Positions 12,177 to 15,541 of a stretch of 15,541 nucleotides of DNA are shown in pieces. Both the position numbers and the translations under genes were made by a program. The DNA comes from JACQAI01 sp035507915. GTDB lineage: Bacteria; Pseudomonadota; Alphaproteobacteria; Elsterales; Elsteraceae. The notes beneath the pieces were generated by a model. The model did not search any database and was not told the DNA's origin. It saw nothing but the letters and a program-made list of their open reading frames with translations. How positions within the stretch are numbered: position 1 is the first letter of the stretch; each line of letters opens with the position of its first letter. The stretch is taken from positions 1 to 15,541 of the forward strand of contig DATJNS010000135.1 in the NCBI GenBank assembly GCA_035507915.1, given 5' to 3'.

Positions 12177-13718
12177 ATGACCGATCACAGCGGCGAGACG
12201 ATCACGGTCGACGCGGCGCCTCGCGGTGACGGCGGCGCGGTGGCGCGCCAAGCCGCACCGGAGAGGCCGGCGCCGGCGGCCGGGCCGGTGCCGGCGGCCG
12301 CGGGTCACGCGACGCGCAAGCGCAAGCTGCTGCTCGGCGGACTGGGCGCGGCGGTGCTGGCCGCCGCCCTGTGGTTCGGTGTTCCGATGGTGCGGCTGGC
12401 GCTCACCACCGAGACGACGGACGACGCCTACGTGAACAGCCACGTGACGTTCGTCGCCGCCCGCGTCTCCGGCCAGGTCTCCCGGGTGCTGGTGGACGAC
12501 AACAACCGCGTGCACAAGGGCGACCTTCTGGTCGAGCTCGACAAGGAGCCCTTCGAGGATGCGGTCGCGGTGAGCAAGGCGGCCGTCGACACCGCCGAGG
12601 CGGATCTGACGGTGGCGAAGGCGACGGTGCGCGGCATCGAAGCGCAGGCCATGAGCCAGCGCTGGAAATTGCAGCTCGCCATGGACGATGTCCCCAACCA
12701 GGTCGCGCAGCTGCGGGCTCGGGTTGCCGATGTCGAGAAGAGCAGGAGCGCATTGGCGCTCGCCCAGGTTGACTACGATCGGGCGGAGAAGCTGCTGCCG
12801 ACCCAGTTCATCCCCCGATCGGAGTACGACCGACGGCAGGCGATCTTGTTGAGCGCCCGCGCGGACCTCGCCCAGAAGCTGGCCGACGTCTACCAAATTC
12901 GCGCTAGCTTGGGGTTGCCCGCGCAGCCCCCGGGCGCCGATCTCGCCCAAGTGCCGCCCGATCTCGAACAAACCTACTCCGGCGTCCGGCAGGCGCAGGC
13001 GGACCTGATCCAGACCGCGGCGCAGCTCGGTGTCGAGCATACCTACGACGAGACGCCGAAGCAGATGCTCGACGCCTTCCTGAAATCGGATCCGAGCGGC
13101 GACGTCGATCGCATCTTCGACCGGATCGCCGCGAACGCGCCGTCGGTCAAGCAGGCGGAGGCCAAGCTCGAGGCGGCCAACCGCAATCTGACCCAGGCCG
13201 AGCTCAACCTGCGCTACTGCGACGTCGTCGCGGACATCGACGGCGTGGTCACGCGCCGGAACGTCAATCCGGGCAACAACGTTCAGGTCGGCCAGGGTCT
13301 GATGGCGCTCCGCTCGCTGAACGACATCTGGGTCGATGCCAATTTCAAGGAGACCCAGCTGCGTGAGCTGCGCATCGGCCAGCCGGCCGATCTCTATGTC
13401 GACATGTACGGCGACCGCCGCGTGTTCAAGGGACGCGTCAGCGGCTTCACCATGGGGACCGGATCGACCCTGGCGTTGCTGCCGGCCCAGAATGCCACGG
13501 GCAACTTCGTCAAGGTCGTGCAGCGGCTGCCGGTTCGCATCGATCTCGAGGACTACGATCCCGACAAGACCCCGCTGTTCGTCGGCAGCTCGGTCACGCC
13601 GTACATTTATGTCGACCGTACGCCGACCGGACCCGATGCCGGCAAGTTCCTCCAAGGCTACATGCCGCCATCGGCGGTTCGCGGTCCGGTCTCGCGCGCG
13701 CCGGACGCCAAGCAGTGA
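12177..13718 (+). CDS. EmrA/HlyD-family membrane fusion protein
   Basis: This 513-residue periplasmic adaptor of a multidrug pump has an N-terminal cytoplasmic tail (1-47), then one membrane anchor at about 51-72. It continues with the EmrA-type signature TTDDAYVNSHV, a lipoyl-like half-motif (VSGQVSRVLVDDNNRVHKGDLLVELD) and a long alpha-helical hairpin. The second lipoyl half follows (LRYCDVVADIDGVVTRRNVNPGNNV), then the beta-barrel (DIWVDANFKETQLRELRIGQPADLYVD). It is over 100 residues longer than E. coli EmrA; the extra length includes an insertion in the hairpin region (around residues 245-330, with Pro-rich and Asp-rich parts). GGAGAAAGG about eight bases upstream supports the ATG at 12177. 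Its stop overlaps the start of the transporter gene by four bases (GTGA), so the two are translated as a coupled pair. No TolC-type outer-membrane gene is present nearby. Confidence 0.92.
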   Translation: MTDHSGETITVDAAPRGDGGAVARQAAPERPAPAAGPVPAAAGHATRKRKLLLGGLGAAVLAAALWFGVPMVRLALTTETTDDAYVNSHVTFVAARVSGQVSRVLVDDNNRVHKGDLLVELDKEPFEDAVAVSKAAVDTAEADLTVAKATVRGIEAQAMSQRWKLQLAMDDVPNQVAQLRARVADVEKSRSALALAQVDYDRAEKLLPTQFIPRSEYDRRQAILLSARADLAQKLADVYQIRASLGLPAQPPGADLAQVPPDLEQTYSGVRQAQADLIQTAAQLGVEHTYDETPKQMLDAFLKSDPSGDVDRIFDRIAANAPSVKQAEAKLEAANRNLTQAELNLRYCDVVADIDGVVTRRNVNPGNNVQVGQGLMALRSLNDIWVDANFKETQLRELRIGQPADLYVDMYGDRRVFKGRVSGFTMGTGSTLALLPAQNATGNFVKVVQRLPVRIDLEDYDPDKTPLFVGSSVTPYIYVDRTPTGPDAGKFLQGYMPPSAVRGPVSRAPDAKQ

Positions 13719-15316
13719 CCGCCGCGGCACTGGCACCGGCGAGATCCCGCGCGGGACCGAATCCCTGGCTGGTCGCCGCCATCGTCATCGTGCCGACCTT
13801 CATGGAGGTGCTCGACACCACGATCGCGGTCGTCGCGCTGCGCTACATCGCCGGCGGCCTGTCGGCGACGGTCGACGACGGCGAATGGGTCCTCACCAGC
13901 TACCTTGCCGCGAACGCGATCGTCCTGCCGATCACCGGCTGGCTGATCGCGCATCTCGGCCGCCGCAACTATTTCCTGCTGTCGATCGCGATCTTCACGG
14001 CGAGCTCGGCGATGTGCGGGATGTCCACCAGTCTCGGCCAGCTGATCCTGTTCCGCGTCATCCAGGGCCTGGCGGGCGGCGGTCTTCAGCCGTGCAGCCA
14101 GGGCGTGCTGCTCGACGCCTTCCCGCCGGAGAAGCAGGGCGTCGCGATGACGCTGTTCGGGCTGGCCGCCCTGCTGGCGCCGGTCGTCGGCCCGACGCTC
14201 GGCGGCTGGATAACCGACAGCTACTCGTGGCGGTGGGTGTTCCTCATCAACGTTCCGGTCGGGCTGATGGCCCTCGGGGCCTGCTATGCCCAGCTCCGCG
14301 ATCCGGACTATCTCGTCGCGCAGCGCGCGGCGCAGAAGAAGCAGCCCTTCCGGTTCGACTCGATCGGCCTGTCCCTGCTCGTCATCACGATCGTCTGTTG
14401 GGAAGTCGTGCTCAGCAAGGGACAGGAGTGGGACTGGCTGGGCGATCCGTTCTGGCGCGTGCAGACGCTCGCGATCCTGTTCGTCGGCGGCCTGATCGCC
14501 TTGGTCTGGTGGGAGCTGCGCCACCCCAGCCCCGTGGTCAATTTGCGGCCCTTGCGGGAGCGCAACTTCGCCGGCTGCTGCGTCATCATCTTCTGCGCCT
14601 TCGCCGTGCTCTACGCCGCCAGCACGTCGCTGCCCGGCCTGCTCGAGTCCTTGTTCGGGTACGACGCGCTCAGCGCGGGTCTCGTCATGTCGCCGGCCGG
14701 CTTCTTCTCGGTCCTCGCGATGCCCATCGTCGGCCGCCTGCTCGGCCGCGGCATGGATGCGAAGTGGCTGATCGCCCTCGGCCTCCTCCTCATGGCGGCC
14801 GGGAACTACTGGATGTCGCAGATGAACCTCGACATCGGCCCGAGCCAACTCGTCTGGCCGCGGGTCGTGCTGGTCGTGGGCCTGTCGATCTGCTTCGCGC
14901 CCATCAACGTGGCGGCCTATCTCTACACGCCGGCGGCGCTGCGCGGCGCGGCGGTCGGCCTGCTCAGCCTGTTGCGCAACGAAGGCGGCAGCGTCGGGAC
15001 GTCGATGGCGCAGACGATGTACGAGCGCCGCGACCAATTCCACGTGCTGCGGCTCGGCGAGTATCTCGATCCCTTCAACGCCGCCGCGCATTCCTTCCTC
15101 GGACAGGCCCAGGCGCTGTTCGACACCGGCGATCCGGCGCTCTCCCAGCAGCTGGCGTGGCAGGGGCTGGACCAGCTGCGCCAGCAGCAGGCAGCCGCCC
15201 TGTCCTATTTCGACGTCTTCTGGCTGCTCGCCGTGGTGGCGCTCGCGCTCGTGCCCGTGGTGCTGGCGATGAAGCGCTCGGTGGCCCAGAAGGGCGCGCA
15301 CGTCGCCGTCGAATGA
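13715..15316 (+). CDS. DHA2-family (EmrB/QacA type) MFS drug/H+ antiporter
   Basis: A 533-residue inner-membrane transporter of the 14-helix drug:proton antiporter family, expected to export hydrophobic compounds through the adaptor encoded just upstream. Helix 1 carries the LDTTIAVVAL motif with D34 (family pattern LDxTIVNVAL). Motif A is GWLIAHLGRRN at about 75-85. Motif C, the antiporter signature, reads APVVGPTLGGW, and is followed by SYSWRWVFLINVPVG. The last membrane helix is FWLLAVVALALVPVVLAM near the C-terminus. The length fits EmrB-like proteins. I take the GTG at 13715 as the start: it overlaps the adaptor stop by four bases, and the first in-frame ATG (residue 30) would remove half of helix 1. 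The substrate cannot be told from sequence. Fusaric-acid, phenolic or fatty-acid type compounds are common for this family. Confidence 0.93.
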   Translation: MTAAALAPARSRAGPNPWLVAAIVIVPTFMEVLDTTIAVVALRYIAGGLSATVDDGEWVLTSYLAANAIVLPITGWLIAHLGRRNYFLLSIAIFTASSAMCGMSTSLGQLILFRVIQGLAGGGLQPCSQGVLLDAFPPEKQGVAMTLFGLAALLAPVVGPTLGGWITDSYSWRWVFLINVPVGLMALGACYAQLRDPDYLVAQRAAQKKQPFRFDSIGLSLLVITIVCWEVVLSKGQEWDWLGDPFWRVQTLAILFVGGLIALVWWELRHPSPVVNLRPLRERNFAGCCVIIFCAFAVLYAASTSLPGLLESLFGYDALSAGLVMSPAGFFSVLAMPIVGRLLGRGMDAKWLIALGLLLMAAGNYWMSQMNLDIGPSQLVWPRVVLVVGLSICFAPINVAAYLYTPAALRGAAVGLLSLLRNEGGSVGTSMAQTMYERRDQFHVLRLGEYLDPFNAAAHSFLGQAQALFDTGDPALSQQLAWQGLDQLRQQQAAALSYFDVFWLLAVVALALVPVVLAMKRSVAQKGAHVAVE

Positions 15317-15353
15317 GCGATCGCGCCGGTCGCGCGCAATGGTTCGCATCGAC

Positions 15354-15395
15354 TTGATCTACCTCAAGGCGCGCCCGGCGGCCGCGCGCGACGAT
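15354..15395 (+). promoter_or_regulatory. FNR/FixK-type promoter for the gene at the right edge
   Basis: TTGATCTACCTCAA at 15354-15367 is an FNR-family box with one mismatch in the right half-site. Centred at 15360.5, it predicts a start near 15402. GACGAT at 15390-15395 occupies the -12 to -7 position with A2, A5 and T6 of TATAAT. The leader to the ATG at 15424 would be about 22 bases. Confidence 0.65.
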
Positions 15396-15423
15396 GCCCT
15401 ACCGTCGAGGCGGAGCATCAGCC

Positions 15424-15541
15424 ATGGCGAAGCATACATCTGTCGAGAAACCCCGGGCGGCCGCCGCCGCGGCGCCGGAGATCGTCATCCCGGCGACACC
15501 GCACTGGATCGAGGAGGTCGTCGCGTGGTGGTTCGCCGGCT
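15424..15541 (+). CDS. Unidentified protein, 5' end only
   Basis: Thirty-nine codons are visible before the window ends. The protein starts MAKHTSVEKPR, continues with an alanine run and then TPHWIEEVVAWWFAG. There is no signal peptide. The N-terminal 20 residues look disordered, and the Trp-rich segment could begin an amphipathic helix or a membrane segment. Too little is present to name a family. GAGGCGGAG, ending eight bases upstream, supports the start. The gene has its own FNR-type promoter, so it belongs to the same presumed oxygen-responsive set as the DUF190, PilZ-like and DUF992 genes. Confidence 0.65.
   Translation, partial: MAKHTSVEKPRAAAAAAPEIVIPATPHWIEEVVAWWFAG

Noticed and set aside
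1..15541. CRISPR arrays, tRNA or rRNA genes, insertion sequences, prophage genes
   Set aside because: No regularly spaced repeats, no transposase or integrase motifs, no terminal inverted repeats and no recognisable RNA gene were found by reading both strands.

Overview
This is a very G+C-rich, gene-dense stretch of bacterial chromosome, most likely from an alphaproteobacterium of the Rhodospirillales or Hyphomicrobiales kind. The evidence is the base composition, a DUF992 exported protein, a FixL-type histidine kinase core, an SDR-type threonine dehydrogenase paired with KBL, and repeated FNR/FixK-type operator sites. No rRNA, tRNA, CRISPR array, insertion sequence or phage gene was seen. 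It contains thirteen complete genes and two cut by the window edges.

Layout, left to right. (1) A divergent promoter region (87-304) lies between a leftward gene with a possible Tat signal (cut at base 1) and a rightward DUF190 gene. It holds two FNR-type boxes. (2) Bases 730-4163 form a tight rightward run: a Pal-like OmpA-domain lipoprotein, protein-L-isoaspartate methyltransferase, SDR-type L-threonine 3-dehydrogenase and 2-amino-3-ketobutyrate CoA ligase. The last two form the threonine to glycine plus acetyl-CoA pathway. (3) Bases 4204-7556 hold an FNR-type promoter followed by a two-gene unit: a possible PilZ-like protein and an 872-residue protein with an unrecognised N-terminal region, a metallo-beta-lactamase-like domain, two cyclic-nucleotide-binding-like domains and a C-terminal hemerythrin with all seven di-iron ligands. 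(4) Bases 7578-8795 hold another FNR-type promoter with a well placed TATCCT -10 element, then DUF992, an Hsp20 chaperone and a strong hairpin. (5) Bases 8852-10410 encode three small envelope proteins. (6) A convergent CHASE3 histidine kinase with a FixL-like H-box occupies 10435-11841. (7) An EmrA/EmrB-type efflux pair occupies 12177-15316. (8) A fourth FNR-type promoter (15354) precedes a gene cut by the right edge.

The main theme is oxygen-linked control. Five sites share the core TTGA-N6-TCAA. Each sits about 41.5 bases upstream of a plausible start point for a downstream gene (class II geometry), and they serve five transcription units. The genes under them include a hemerythrin fusion that probably senses or buffers O2 (or NO), a DUF190 protein related in fold to PII signalling proteins, and an envelope/chaperone pair. 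A FixL-type kinase without a visible heme-PAS domain lies in the same neighbourhood. I read the window as part of a microoxic/anaerobic regulon cluster. The most unusual element is the FNR-controlled pair made of the PilZ-like protein and the MBL-cNMP-cNMP-hemerythrin fusion.
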